Program-made: the position numbers and the translations under genes | Origin: Rhyacophila brunnea | Lineage: Eukaryota; Arthropoda; Insecta; Trichoptera; Rhyacophilidae | Reading direction: 5' to 3' | DNA length: 64,000 nucleotides | Assembly (NCBI GenBank): GCA_022495005.1 | Contig: JAGYXB010000612.1 | Location: 682,001-746,000 of the forward strand | In this document: positions 1 to 14,000 of the stretch, one piece after another | How the letters are laid out: each line of letters starts with the position of its first letter | Position numbering within the stretch: the stretch's first letter is position 1 | Notes under the pieces: generated by a model | What the model was told of the DNA's origin: nothing | The model's input: the letters and a program-made list of their open reading frames with translations, nothing else | Databases searched by the model: none

Positions 1-1214
1 ATACCCGTACGCACGAGTAATACACCGGTTCTATCGAAATAGATAACTACCGACCTATATCGGTAGGTATTCATATCGACGCATTATTTAGTTTAATATT
101 ATTACCCTATATCCCTTTACTTACGCATCGATCATAATATTGACAGGTGGCGCTGCTACCTGGGATTTTTAGTAGTAAGTAGGTATCTACTAAGATATTT
201 TTGTTAAATCATATATTTTTTTTTATATTTCTTATAGCTATAGGTAATTATATAGATATTTGTTGTTGATATATTTTTACGGTAAAAACGATAAACTACT
301 GGATTTTTTTAACACTAAAACAGGCCTAGAGACCCAATGACAGTGGTGTATTTAGTTATAGAAGTAAAACAATCACAAACACCCAGACTTTAAGAAAATC
401 ACATAAATATATTGTGTCCTAACCTATATCGAACCCAGAGCTCCAGATGAAAGGCCAGCGCCTTACGCACTACATCACGAGAGCCGCTAAAAATACCGGT
501 ATTGATGTTTTCATTCATTATTACAATCCCTAGTCTGGACTAAGCTTGTATAATATTGTAGTTATCCATGTCATTAGTTAGTCACCTATGAAATTTTATA
601 TTATTTATTCCTACCTCTTTATAGTATGGGAGTGGCATCTAACATATTATGTATTTGCTAATACCATACTAATAATTAAATTCTTATTATACAGTTGTTA
701 TGAAATCATTCTATTAAACAATAGATCGATAATACTCTGTTTCTTAATCATTATAATATTATAATCAAATTTAGCCGGCCATGTTGTATAAAAAGTAATG
801 AATAATTATTATTCGCGACGAATAAAAAGTTATTATTTGACAATGTTCTCAAATCTAAAATAATGTCGCCAGTTTTTTGTCTGTCGTGATGCAAACCATT
901 TTAGATATGCAATAATAATATCACAATAAAAGTTCAATGAACGTGGTAAACGGAATAATCAAATAATATGTTTGCATAACTGAACCATGGCGGGCATACT
1001 GTTCTTTTTTTTAAATACAGGATATGTGTAGCATATAAAATTTGCATTGGTAAGAAAGTATTCATGTCTATCTAAGAAAATTGAGATTTTAGAATACTAT
1101 CCACTATCATTATTGGTTATGAATCTAGTGTGATCTTGATATTCTTGGCCACCTTCCGATGGTTCTTAACATGATTCTGTTTGCTTGTCATTCGTCCACC
1201 TTTTTTAGTTCATG
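1..1214. other. AT-rich DNA, no gene recognised
   Basis: No coding pattern, splice-flanked exon or structured RNA was recognised. The stretch ends at the target site duplication of a hAT-like element. Confidence 0.5.
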
Positions 1215-1222
1215 TTCTAGAT

Positions 1223-2336
1223 CAGATATCGGCAACCTTTACCTCTTAAAGGGCGCAGTAAGTACAACATTTGAAAATCGCTAAGGGTACCTACTACCTA
1301 TATTATATTATAATTTAACATATCAAACCACGCCGGGTTTTAATTGGGCATTTGGATGTGAAGTATCAGTATCTATGACTAAGAATATCTCAGGCGCAGT
1401 TACCCAAAATTGAGGTCACTCAAGTGTGCTTTGACTGAATTTACATGATTTTAATGTAAAAGTGTTCATGATAGAGGGGGGCACATACAAGGAAAATTTG
1501 CGCCCAAAATTAGTTCAATTAATTCCTAAAATGTAATAATATGAACCAGTGACGTCCCTAGACAAAATGCCGCCCCTAGACAGCGCCAAAATGCCGCCCT
1601 ATTTTTTTATACAGTATTTTATATCATCCTTTCATGACTCCAATATCTAAGAAATGTGTTATATGGATACATTACTAACAAAATATATAAATGCATCCCC
1701 TGCAACTTTAGTTTTGACGGCCAACACGTCCGGTTAATAAGTCCGACTGTAATTTAGTATTCGCAAATCTGCACGCGTCGTTTCTGATCACCAAGGATGT
1801 CGAAGGGCAACGGAAGTAAACTAAAAATCATAACCCCGACAAAAAATTACAGTCTTCTTAAATCTTTTATGTTAATTAATACACTTTGTTTCCAACCAGT
1901 GAACTGATTTTTTTAATGGAAAGATATTTTAGTTATTACTAAGTTTAGGTAGCTATTTCTATATATACCAAATAATTCTCCTCGATTGGCCGCCCTTCGA
2001 GTAACTGCCGCCCCCAAGCGACGCTTAATCTGCCTACCCCCGCGGGACGTCACTGATATGAACTATCATGCTATCACAAAGTAAAAATTGCACGGTAGGC
2101 GACTATTTATCGCCGATACATGGTACATATTTATAAAAAAAGTAATAGACAATTTAAATTTTTATTAGGAGATACAAGCTTTACGGGAAAAGATTTATTG
2201 GAAATCTAACATTTTTCTTGTCTAACGGTATCCCTTATTTCTTATTACCTCATTTGGTATATTTTGGTATGAGTGTGCATCAAAATATTCTCTGAGGGCA
2301 AACTGACTTCTTTGGGTGCCGCGATGCCGATCCCTG
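1223..2336. mobile_element. hAT-like non-autonomous element (CAGATATCGGCAACC family)
   Basis: The element begins CAGATATCGGCAACC and ends with the inverse, GCCGATCCCTG. It is flanked by ttctagat (1215-1222) and ctctagat (2337-2344), a 7/8-match target duplication of hAT size. No transposase was recognised inside. It carries a nested 509-bp element at 1547-2055 and, at about 1370-1445, part of a repeat also seen at 9 kb, 44 kb and 52 kb. A related end lies near 52235. Confidence 0.65.
1547..2055. mobile_element. hAT MITE, CAGTGACGTCC family
   Basis: The termini CAGTGACGTCC and GGACGTCACTG are inverted. The flanks carry a perfect 8-bp duplication atatgaac at 1539-1546 and 2056-2063. There is no coding capacity. 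Related pieces lie at 46929-47299, 61168-61330 and at the right window edge from 63862. Confidence 0.85.
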
Positions 2337-2344
2337 CTCTAGAT

Positions 2345-4110
2345 TCAAGCACACATTGAAGAAAAGTAAGTACGTAAATTATGTATTATTGATATACCTA
2401 CTATTATTTTTATTAAAATGTATGTCGTATTGTAAATATAATATAATATCTACTTATTTTACAAATTGCCATATCCCCTCCTCCCGGATTTCGTATAATT
2501 ACTATAAAACAATAGAATTTGGCTGAATGTGAAGAGTTTGTATTAAACTTTTAGACAATTTTTAATACAAAACATTGTTTGTTTTTCGTCGATAGACGAA
2601 TGTATGTCTACACCCAGGGTCGTATTTACACGTCAAATGATCATGGGTTAATAAATTCCATGTATCCCAAATAAACCACTTATTTAAACGTTTACCTGCA
2701 TAATATTCATTTTGCAATAATATTATGTTTTTTAAGAACAGTACTTATTTACATTTTTTTCGTTAATAATTTTTAATCTATGACAATCCGGAAAAGTCAA
2801 TTTAATATTTAAGGTAGGTAAAGTATATGCTTCATAACTTTTGCATGAAAACGATGTAATATATTCTAAAAATATTTGTTTATATATATTATTATCTGTC
2901 TATTTATTTTTTACTACATTACAAGTAAATATCATTTGATCTAATTTTATGCGAAGTAATCAGGCAAAGTAACGTATCAGTATAGTAAAGAATGCAAAGA
3001 AGTGCAATGTTATAAAACGTATACTCTTCCTAGTTCAAGTTTGTCTCCAACCCTACGTTTCTGACTATTCAACGTCCCCTATAAGCAACTCATAAAAAAA
3101 CTCGTGCATTATTCATGGATTTTTCATTCATTTATTTTTATGGTATTTTTGGCTCTATGGCAAATTCGTCCCTGTCCGTACCTGTTAGGTTTTGGGTACA
3201 ATAGTATCAATCAAGTACTACGTACCTATTCAGTCCCAGCGCATGTGATAATAGTGTGCAATTCGCAATAAAATGACACGGTCGATACGTTTCGAAATAT
3301 CTACACCATATTTGAAGCAATTCCTAACTGCACCCATTTTCTGTGCGAGCGAACGAAGTTACATGATGCATACATACCTAATATTACGATTTTAAAATAA
3401 TTATTTTTACGACCGTGTGTTTATTGTAATAATATAGTATTAAAAATTATCATGCCTTGACTATGTATAACGAAGCAATCGGCGATAACAAGAATTAAAA
3501 ATCGATTTGTTTTCGGTTTATTACATCAATTTTTTTCTAATTTAAAATTAAATCAATTATGTGTAGTGCTGAAACGTGGTACATTTTTCCATTTGAATTT
3601 GGCTATTAATTATTTACGTGTTTTTAATAATAATAAGTAATTTGCCCCCAATCTGAAATAACATTTACTCACTTAAACAACTAAATTTTATTTTAATTAC
3701 GATCATTCAATATGACGCACGATGCCTATCGTAACTGATGCAGTGTTTTTTTTGTGAGAATACGCTTAATACATTTTAGAACATACCGTCACTGTTCTGG
3801 CAGAAGACACTAATTCGAAAAAATGACAAATTGAGTTAGTACCAAAATGTTCCTTATTTCAAACTTTACCGTCTGGAAACCTTCTTAATAAATAAACAGT
3901 CTTTATTTTAAAGTCATCCTTTTTACGATTACTTAATAAACTCACATGATAGACCATTATTTCAAACATTTTAACGACTTCAAAGTCAAATTACTCAAAA
4001 CTAGTATTCTCCAGTTAATGTGTTCTGCCAGAATAGAGACGAATTACATAACTTGAAAACACCTCATATATAATATACCCACTAGAAAAAATCATAATAT
4101 TTGAAAAAAA
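2345..4110. other. AT-rich DNA, no gene recognised
   Basis: Nothing beyond short poly-A/T runs and scattered stops was recognised on either strand. Confidence 0.5.
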
Positions 4111-4113
4111 TAC

Positions 4114-4184
4114 GATGCTCGACGGGATTTAAACCCGCATAACCACAGTATTCGCGCCAACTGAGCATTAACCAATAATTATAC
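4114..4184 (-). repeat. tRNA-like sequence, tRNA pseudogene or SINE head
   Basis: On the minus strand there is an A-box-like stretch (GCTCAGTTGGCGCG) followed, at tRNA spacing, by a B-box-like GGGTTTAAATCCC. The B box has TTTAAA where TTCGAA is usual. I could not close a full acceptor stem, so a functional tRNA is unlikely. A pol III-derived relic is the better reading. Confidence 0.4.
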
Positions 4185-4189
4185 TACGT

Positions 4190-5175
4190 GCCTCCTATCT
4201 AATTACGACAATTTAAACTAGTGGGCCATACATGAAATGCTTATCAAATTCCGTTATTATTGACTATCGTTAAGTTAAGTGGACGTTATAACAAAAATAT
4301 TTGGCGAGAGCCGGGCGTCGTTTAGTAATCAGGGTAATTAATATCCCTTGATTTAATACACAAAAACCGATATTAAATAATAACGGAATTAAATTAAATT
4401 TAAAAAAGCACATAAGTAGTACTTATAAAAAAGTAAAAAATTAAATATACTGATAGAATTTAGAAAAATCGTTAGACAATAATATAATATTTATTTAAAT
4501 AGAATACATACAGCTATTTGTTTTAGATTGTACATAAGCACTGAAATGGTGAATTTATGTAGTTGAATATATGGCCGTGGGTGAGACGCTAAGCCATTCA
4601 TGATCTGGTTTTCCTTTTTGGGAAGTTTTCGTGTTACTCATTTATGATTCGAGTGCAGTAGATTTCCCACCGACGGGATACATTGCTCGTTGTCTGTTAT
4701 GGCGAACTACATCGATGTGCCGAATCATTATCGGAATACGAATCATATCGATTAATGCTCAGATGGTAATCAATATATTAAAGATTTTATTAGGTAATTA
4801 AATTGATACACTTAAAATGCAGTACAAATTTCACTCAGTATAATAATAATCAAGACCGATTTGGTCCTCTTCAAATAGACATTGTCAACTGGTACAGAAT
4901 ACACAATAAATAATGCAGATATTTTATACTAACAAATTTTAAAAGGCAAAATTATGTATTAAAGATATGAACTATAATTTAATAAAATTCTCTATTTAAA
5001 AATAAATCAATTAAATTCAGGATGGCTAGGTAAATTTCGCTCGTACTAATAATTTTGCCTTTTAAAATTTGTCCTTATTATAATAAGTAACTACCTATTA
5101 GATACTTATGTAGTTTTATTAATTTTTATTTTTTTTTGTAAAAATGTGTTTTATTTTAAATAATAAACTTGAATA
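4190..5175. other. AT-rich DNA with a small palindromic element
   Basis: No gene was seen. About 25 bp at 4931-4954 (core AAATTTTAAAAGGCAAAATT) recur inverted at 5048-5072, bracketing about 140 bp. This resembles a very small MITE. Confidence 0.45.
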
Positions 5176-5179
5176 TGCA

Positions 5180-5935
5180 CTATGAAATTAAAAGCAGATA
5201 ATGCTGGGCTGCAAATAAACCAGTCAAAAATTAAGTATATGGTCAGCACGCGCGATTAGGTACCGCTGCAGAATATAGACATAGGACAGCATGCATATGA
5301 AGGGGTGGACAAGTTCATGTATCTCGGATCCAGCCTAAATACCCAAAATAAGACAGCAGAGGAGATAAAATCCGCCTTATCTCCGGGAATAAATGCTGGC
5401 ATACCTGCAAGCGACTGGTGGGGTCGAAAATTCTAGGCCGAAGAAGTAAACTTCTAATTTATAAATCAATTATAAGGCCAGTGGTCACTTATAGCTGTGA
5501 GACTTGGTGCTTAACTCAAAACGAGGAAAACAAATTAGCTGTCTTCGAGCGCAAATTACTCCGCAAAATCTTTGGACCCACGTTGGAAAATGGGAACTAC
5601 AGAATAAAAATGAGCCACGAGTTGGAAGAGCTGATTGAACAGCAAACATTCATAAGACACTGTAAGTCCCAAAGACTACGATGGGCGTAACATGTGGAGA
5701 GAATGCCTGAAGTTAGAGCGCCAAGGATCATGATGAAGTGGCTACCCCAACGGAAGAGAGCCAGAGGCCGTCCAAGAAGGAGATGGGCTGACGCCGTAGA
5801 AGTGGACTGGCTTCATATAAGAAGACCCGGTAACTGGAGAAGTGTGGCGACAGACCGGAGTGAGTGGAGAGCGGTTGTGGAGGAGGCCAAATCCCACCCC
5901 GGGATGTAGCGCCGTCGAAGAAGAAGAAGAATAAA
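5180..5935 (+). pseudogene. Non-LTR retrotransposon 3' end, RTE-like, broken
   Basis: The plus-strand translation matches the region after the reverse-transcriptase palm in RTE-type endonuclease/RT proteins. It reads through GLQINQSKIKYMV, KFMYLGSSL, IRPVVTYSCETWCL, then KSQRLRWA, an in-frame stop at 5688, then HVERMPEVRAP and RGRPRRRWADAV. The stop falls where families carry Gly in RWAGHVERMP. A further stop lies near 5258. The element is 5' truncated near 5180 and ends in (GAA)n, a typical RTE-like tail. It is a dead copy with no target duplication identified. Confidence 0.75.
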
Positions 5936-6528
5936 CTTGAATAAATTCACATTATATTTTCCGTTACTTTTATAATTTTTCTTATTGCTATTTTATACTC
6001 TTATCCCATATACTTTCAGCTCACTGACAAAAAATACAGCCGAGGGTAACAAAATATAACGACTCTAACTTATGGAAAGATTTTTCAACATCTCTAAAAA
6101 AATATAAATCAAAGAAAAATTTCAGTTAAATTTCAAATTCAAATTTATTTTTCATTATACACCGGATATTACAAATTATAAGTTTAATACGTTCACAGCA
6201 TAACACAAGAACACATGCGAAAATTATCGATGTGTATTGTATAAATAAAATGAGATACCTAATAGAATACTTATAGGTACATACAGAAGGATAAAAGGTG
6301 GTGAAAAAGTATGCACCTACGTCCTATATATCCAAAGAAGTATGCCGGATAAGTATAATACGATAAAACGAAATTCTCCTAAATTCATCTTCACGCGAAT
6401 AGAATTATTAAGGGCGTAGCTGCTTTAGTGTCTGTAGTAATAACAAAAATTCGCCCCTTACTTAATACAAAACATCTACCCATACTTCATATAAATATTA
6501 AGTTCACCTGTATTTGGTTACCATTTTT
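5936..6528. other. AT-rich DNA, no gene recognised
   Basis: No feature is supported between the LINE tail and the SINE. Confidence 0.45.
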
Positions 6529-6766
6529 TTACCTTGTCCGATCCTATTAAGTTCATATGGGCATCCACATAGTAGAGCTTTGTATTAATAGAATTCTGTT
6601 TTTCCAATAAATGATGTTAGCTACTTGCTCAACCTATTAGGTCCATACTCTGAATACAAACACAAATTGAAAACCAATTTGTGTATTTTCCAGATCCAGA
6701 ATTCGAACCTGAGACCCCACGACATCATAAGTCGACGCGTAAGCCGCTCGCTCATCGTGGGGCCGT
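6529..6766 (-). mobile_element. tRNA-derived SINE, copy 1
   Basis: In minus orientation the head is tRNA-like, with the B box GGTTCGAATTC near 6700 and an A-box region near 6735. A body follows that contains CCTAATAGGTTGAGCAAGT and ends in AGGATCGGACAAGGT. The same head, body and tail order recurs at 17036, 45988, 53866 and 59432. This copy is diverged. Confidence 0.75.
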
Positions 6767-7372
6767 TACCATTATAAGATTTAAATAATATTGATTAAAT
6801 AACCCATATTACTAAAGTATTTTACGTGTTAAAAATGTACACACCCCTAAAACTGAAGAAAATATCTCAGATCCCCCAATTTTTTTGTCAATAAAAAATC
6901 ATAAAACTCATCATGTACCTATTCGTTGATAAAGGAACCGTAAACCAGACAAAAAATCCAAAAGACATTTACACCGCAGGCGATTTTTTTAGCAATAAAT
7001 CTTTAAAATATGTCATAATCACAAAGGTATCATTCTGCCCATTCATATTTGGTTATTTCAGGATTTATTTTCCCTTTCACTATTTCCACTTTCTGCTCTT
7101 AAAATTTTCCGCGATCTGGAAACACTGCACTGATTTTGGTGTAAATTTTAGGATTCATAACTAAATAATTAAGAGATCGGAATCCTCGGAATAGAGGGAA
7201 TGCGGCATTATTAGGAGCATACCAATATTAAAATGCTGTTCCCTAATATCTATTTCTTATAATCATACAGCTGTCAGTAAAACAATCTCATACTATTTTT
7301 CTGAATTATCTGTACTGTAAAGATATACCTACTTCAATAAAAGTGTGTCCAAACATTCAGTCACTTTCAAAC
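6767..7372. other. AT-rich DNA, no gene recognised
   Basis: An 83-codon open frame at 6913-7164 shows no domain and no codon bias. I do not regard it as a gene. Confidence 0.45.
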
Positions 7373-7380
7373 TAGTGGAA

Positions 7381-8052
7381 CAGTGTTGGCTAACCTATGA
7401 CATGCGTGCCACCAGCGGCACGCGAGTTGATTGTGCATGGCACGCGTTTGAAGACAAAAAATACCTATACTTATAATAAATTAATGACAGATCACATTGT
7501 ATAAAAAATATCAGGCAAATACTCTTCAAGAATAAGCATTACGTTTAATTTAAATAAATAATTACATAGGTTGGGCCTTAGACTTTATGCGTCATATATA
7601 ATTTGATCGCAGTAACCTCATCAGGCGGCGGAGAATCGCGCCAAGAACCTCTAATTTTAATCGATTTACAATGCTTGAGACCACTATAGAGAGAGAATTC
7701 CTCGTCTGATCGGAGTAATTCTAATGTTAATTTGTGCGTAAAGAACTAAACTAATTAATACACTATCAAAAAATTTCATTTCTATCCAAAAAAATTACTG
7801 CACCAAATAAGAAACAAGACTTGGTGAAGCTAGTAGTAGTAATTCTGGCAGAGTTTCAAAATCGGTGCACCAAAATGTATGGCGTAATTGAAAAAAGTGA
7901 TAAAGTGATTGGTATTTAGAACATCATATTTTTTTCAATAAAATTTTTAAAAACTATTTTGCCCCGTCACTGCTCGGCACGTCAGATAGTTGAAAAATAA
8001 TATTTGGGAAATTTTGGCACGCGTACCTACGTAAAAAGGTTCGTCAACCCTG
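7381..8052. mobile_element. hAT-like element just downstream of gene A
   Basis: The left end is CAGTGTTGGCTAACCTATGA. The right end, read inverted, is CAGGGTTGACGAACC, a similar terminus. Flanks tagtggaa and tactagaa agree at 6 of 8 positions, so the insertion looks old. The right end lies about 30 bp beyond the stop codon of gene A, inside the expected 3' UTR. No transposase frame is intact. Confidence 0.6.
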
Positions 8053-8084
8053 TACTAGAACATCCGATATGACCTGTGATATTA

Positions 8085-11000
8085 TTACTTGGAAGGCTTT
8101 GGTCCCGAGTCAACTTGCAGAATAATAAGGGTGTATGTAGCTAGTCCCCCGGCTAAGGAGTAGAGGAATGTGAAGTCGTAAGGAAAGAATCCACAGGCAG
8201 AGATCTTGAAGGATCGACAGCTTATGAGGTGATTGAATCTCTCCAGCATGTCTTTTTGGACTACATCTGAAACAGATAAAAGTTTGTAGTAAAGCACAAG
8301 GTGACTAATGTAGTCTTTGGACAAACTTCTGTCCTTAAGCACACTCACAATGCAGCCACCTTTGATTTTTAGTTTAAAATTGTCTTAAAAATTGTTAGAT
8401 ACTTACTTACCTATTTTATTAATAAGTTTAATGTTGAATGCAAACCGGTCTGGCTCCATTCGTTCGGTTATTAACGACAACAGTCGTATTTCCGGGATTC
8501 TATTTAAGTCATTAATAATATTATATTGTGTGGCAACAGATGGCATTGCATATATTGAATTTATATAAAACAAAAACATATAGCACGCGTATCTGTGGCG
8601 GACATCAACCCCAGGCCTTGTCAGCGTGATTGCAACAACGCAATAATCACGGAGCTACACAAGAATCGCACATCACCTCATCTACAAGTGTGACATACTT
8701 TGATGAGGGTTGACAACCCCAGACCTAGTCAGAGAAACGCCGCAAAGTTGCAGTCATGCGACGATCAGTATATTACCCAATTGTGACCTACATCAATAAT
8801 AGCTTGTCTCAATTTATAGAATATTCGTTTCAATAAATATGGCGTCACAGTTGTAGAATATAGCAGTAATCGTAGAAGTACACTCTATCATCGTGTCTCA
8901 GACTGATCAGATCTCGCCGCACAGTACTCACTTCTACCGAACCTTCGACCACTGAAGTTAATCCCTCCAAACCAAAACCCGCCACGCACCACACCCGGTC
9001 TTAATCGAGCATATCACGTGGCCCTACATTGGCGATGTGAAGCATCTAGTTCAGTTTTAGGCCGGGAATTCCCTAGGAGAAGATACCCAGGACTAAGGTT
9101 GCTACGCTCAAAGTGAGCTCTGACTGAGTTTAAAGTTATTTTCTAATGCTAAGTGCCGGGGAGAGAAGAGTAGATAGAAATTATAAAAACAAGAATGATT
9201 CTAGTGTATATGATATAACAAAAATAATGAAGCTAATCATACGGACAGCAAAAATTATGTGAAGAGATCTTCACGCCCGCGGTGAACCTTCGACCAGTGC
9301 ACTCTCTCGCCGTGCCTCGCCCTGATGCATTCTCTCACCGTGGCTGGGAATCAAGCATTCCTTCCACCGAGCCTCGGACCGCTAACATCTCTCCTGCGTT
9401 ATTTATCCTTGTACCACTAGTACCTCTAACGTTTACGCATATATAAATGCATAAATAAACCTCCAATCAGACTTTCTTCCCGAACAACTTTACCCCCAAA
9501 CATCTGATAGTTATGATGCCAAGCATCATAGCAGATAGTCGGCAGGGATCACTTCGATACAATAAGTAATTTTTACTTAAAACTGCATACCTTTACAGAT
9601 TTGTTTGTAACTAATTTTTACTTACCGATTTTAGATGACATTGAAAGTTTATTTATAATAGCTTGAGTCCTGCCTAGGTTAATCTGCAACAATTCAGATA
9701 CAACTGTTACCAGAATCACCACAAATAAGTCCAGTAAACACCACGATAATAAATTTGTAATCGCCATCCAAGTCTGAAAGAATAACAGCAATTTAGTTGA
9801 TAGTTACAAAGATCAAGCATTGGGGGGTGTTTGGGGTTGCCATCTTGATAACATTTTAAATATTAAGAAAAATGATATTACACACTTTTTTTCCATAGCG
9901 GCGCGGCAGCTTAGAGCAAAGCCACACGGGTGCTGCGTCGCGAGACCGCTGTGTTCCGACTGCGAGCGGAAGTGAGAACGCACCGCTGTTGTGTACTCAC
10001 TCCCACTCGCAGTCGGAATACAGTGGTCTCGCGATACAGAGCGTACGCAGCGCCCATATGGTTTCGCTCTTACTGTGATAGCACCAATGACATTATTAAT
10101 GGACAACGCGCTCAATACAGTAGCTAGCAAGTAAATTCGCGCATAGCGACATTCACACATGTATAGGTAGACGTCACGCAATTCCCATTATGCGATATCA
10201 CGCATCGGGAATTTATAACATCACCTTTATTGTAATGGCGTTAGAACAGTGTTTCTAGTGTCAATGTTCATTTGAGCGAACCCGTTCGAACCGAACCATT
10301 CGGCAGAGCCAATAAAAAGCATCGGGAATTTATAGCAATATCACCTTTATTGTAATGGCGTTAGAACAGATTATGCCATTCGGCAGACCCAACAAAAAGT
10401 GAGTGTCATTTTTTTTTCTAGATGCTTCATCCATATTAATGTCATTGGATCATGGCCCCTACAAGTGGGGGGCTGACAGGGCTCTAGCCTGGGGCCCGGC
10501 GTGGTATGTCAACCAGTTAAGTGAGAAAAACACGCACCACAAATTTGCTCTAATAGTAAAAAAGTCGCCTGCGGCGCTATTTTCTTAAATAGTTATTAAC
10601 ATTTTAAAATATATGACTGTGCGATGTGATATGATGATTGATATAATTAAATGCTAATTCAGGCGTAAAATTTCATTTTATAATTATTTTAAGTATGTTT
10701 CCGACTTACAAAATGGCTTTTTTCTAATGTGGTTCCATGTTATTTGGGTACCACAAAAGGAAGTCGCGATCAGTGCTTCATAATATGCTGAGTGGCGACA
10801 ACTCAATAAATCAACTGGATTTCACACTCAAAATCACACTGCCCTTAACCTTAGTAATAGATAGGGGGGCCCGCCATAGACCCTGGCCTGGGGGCCCGTT
10901 TCAGGATGTGGGGGCCATGCATTGGATAGCACACAATGTGATGATAATGTATTTGAACTATAAACAAGTGGAGATACATGACGCGATGAGTACTTCGCAA

Positions 11001-14000
11001 CAGTCCGTTATTTTTGCCAAAGAGTCAGGGGTCGACCGTGACGATGGTAGAAGAGTATAGAGCAGTGGTTCTTAACCGGTGCATCGCGGAGCGCTGATGC
11101 ACCTCTAGCTTGTTTCAAGTGCACCGCGAAAAAATGATAAAAGCAGAAAATTCCACGAAATAATGAAAACCAAAAAGTCTATCGTAAAATTATGAAAGCC
11201 TTGTTGTTTTTATTTAATAAAACGCATTTTTTTTGTACTTATTCCACTTTAATTAATATATTAGGACCGGTTTCGTCCGCCTCAGTGGGACATTTTCAAC
11301 TTAGAGTTGAAAATGTCCCACATTTAAATGTCCCAGTAATTAAAGTGGAATAGGTTCTATAACAAAATTGCGTTTTATTAAATAAAAATAACAATACAAT
11401 GCAGTTCCACCATGAATTGACAGTTAACAAAATAAAAGAAATCATGAAAGCCGACGAAAGATCTAATATGATTGTGAATTTTCGTACCAAGAAGAATTGG
11501 TCACCTTGTCAACGGATCGTACTCTAAAAGTTAAATTTTCTGAAATAACTATGGAGAAATTTTGGATTTCTCTCCAAGACGAATATTCAGCTCTCTACAT
11601 GAGATCACTGAAAATCTTGTAACAGTTTTCAACGTCATATTTGTGTGAGCTTGGTTTTACAATAATAACTAATATCATCATCAGCCAGGGTCAATCCACT
11701 GCTGGATGAAGGCCTCCCCAAGCTTCTTCCAACTCTCTCGGTCCTGTGTCGTTCGCTGCCACGTATTTCCGCCGAACTTTATCAGTTCGTCAATCCAGCG
11801 GCTTTTAGGGTGACCCTGTGGCCGTTTCATGCCCCTTGGGTACCATTGGATGACGGCATTTGTCCAACGGCTGTCCTTTCGGCGAGCAATGTGCCCCACC
11901 CGTCTCCATTTCAGCTGTTTGGCACAAAGTCACAAGACCCGAAGGATCTCCAAGGTAGAATGCAAGAACTCGCAGATGTCAGTCAAACGGTCGGCCTAAA
12001 GATAAATGTCTCAAAGACAAAAGTGATGAGGAACTGCTTTTCGGACCCTGCGATTATCTATATTAATGGCACCCAATAACTAATATAAAAACTAAAAAAT
12101 GAGAAAAACATACGAATTTAAACGAAGAATAAAATTGAGGATAGCTACGACCTAATATTTCTGAAATTTGCGCAAAATCTGACAATCTCAGGTATCACAT
12201 TAATTGATTTTTACATCAAATAGATTCCATTTTGTTAAGGGTGATTTTAGTTACAGTATACCATATATATCTTTTCTTTAATATTTTTTTCTTTGACTGT
12301 TATGTAATCTGTATAATTTGTAATAAAAGTTATGTCCGCATATTTTTCTTTGTTTTCTGACCGTTTGATTTTGGTGCACCGCAAATTTTTCTTATGAACA
12401 AAAGTGCACCGTGAGTTCGAAAAGATTAAGAAGCACTGTTATAGAGAGTACTTACAGCATCGTTGCTTATGCTGAATGCGACACAAGACTTTATCGTTGA
12501 AATGATGATAATGAACATTGATATTGTAGCACATAATACCTAAAAACAAAAATTATATGTAAATTCAAATTTATTTTAGATAATACAGTTAACATTACAA
12601 ATTATAAAAAAATATGTATGCTAAGTAGCATACACACAACATTCCTTCAAGCAATAATGGGCTTTTTTGTTATTTTGACATATAAATTTGTTATGCAATT
12701 TCAATATCTATTCATATTCGACCTATCGACTTCCAGTGTTCCTGTGGAACAAATATTTTTTTATTATACGAGGGTGGGTCAATAATTCCTTAGAAAAAAA
12801 GCATTAAAACAGTTTTTATTTTTGTATTTTTTTTTTATTTCTCAACATAATCTCCTTTGGAGCTCAATACACTTGGTTAGACGTTTCTCAATTTTTTTTA
12901 AACCGTCAGAAAAATAAGTTTTCGGAAGGTCCTCAAAATAAGCATTTGTCCGATCGATGACTTCTTCATTTGAAAAAAAACGTTGTCCACTTAGCCATTT
13001 TTTTAAGTTTGGGAAAAGGAAAAAGTCACTGGGGGCTAAATCTGGCGAATACGGTGGGTGGTCGACCAATTCAAACTTCAATTCTTCAATTTTAGCCATT
13101 GATCGTAAACATGTGTGAACACGGGCATTGTCCTGATGAAAGAGGATTTTTTTCCTGTTTAAATGAGGCCGTTTTTCTTCAATTTTGTTTTTTAGCTGGT
13201 CCAATAAAGATGCATAATAATCCCTTGTTATTGTTTTTCCTTTTTCCAAATAGTCAACGAAAATAATTCCACGTGCATCCCAAAATACAGTAGCCATAAC
13301 CTTACCAGCTGATTTTACGGTTTTCGCCTTCTTTGGACATGGTTCGCCTTTCGCAATCCACTGCTTTGACTGTTCTTTCGTCTCGGGAGTATAGTGGTGT
13401 ATCCATGTTTCATCTACAGTCACAAAGCGACGAAAAAATTCATCCGGATTGCGTTGCATGAGCGACAACAGGGCTTTAGAGGCCACCACCCTATTGCGTT
13501 TATTGTCGACTGTGAGCAAACGCGGCACCCATCTTGCAGAAATTTTTTTCATGCCCAATTTGTCATGTAAAATAGAAATGACGCTACCTTTTGAGATCCC
13601 TGTAACGTCAATTATCTCACTCAACTTTAATCTTCGGTCACTTAACACCATATCGTGGATTTTATTGATCATTTCTGGTGTAGTCACCTCTACAGGACGT
13701 CCTGAGCGTGGTTCATCCTTTGTTGATGTACGACCAGTAACCATAAGTGAAGAGCAAAGCAGATGTAAAAACTATTTTTTACATTTTTTTTGTTAATGCT
13801 TTATATTAAAAATTTATATGTTTATAAAATCATTTTCTCCAATTTCCCATTTTTCCATTTTCCACAAGCAAATTTTTTTTTAAATGTACGAGAAACACAC
13901 AACAACCCGACCAATCTGATTGAAACTTCGCAGCATACTGAATCGGTAGTGCCGCTGCATGAAAACAAACCGCTTACAGTACTAGTCGCGCCACCTGTCG

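Noticed and set aside
5694..5909. Independent small gene of 71 codons
   Set aside because: It is the continuation of the LINE protein after an in-frame stop at 5688.
6913..7164. 83-codon open frame on the plus strand
   Set aside because: AT-rich composition, no domain, no splice or regulatory context; length is expected by chance.
10403..11060. Two plus-strand frames (61 and 107 codons)
   Set aside because: They run through the borders of a hAT MITE and its flanking repeat.
13449..13796. 115-codon plus-strand frame
   Set aside because: It is the reverse complement of the mariner transposase and has no independent support.
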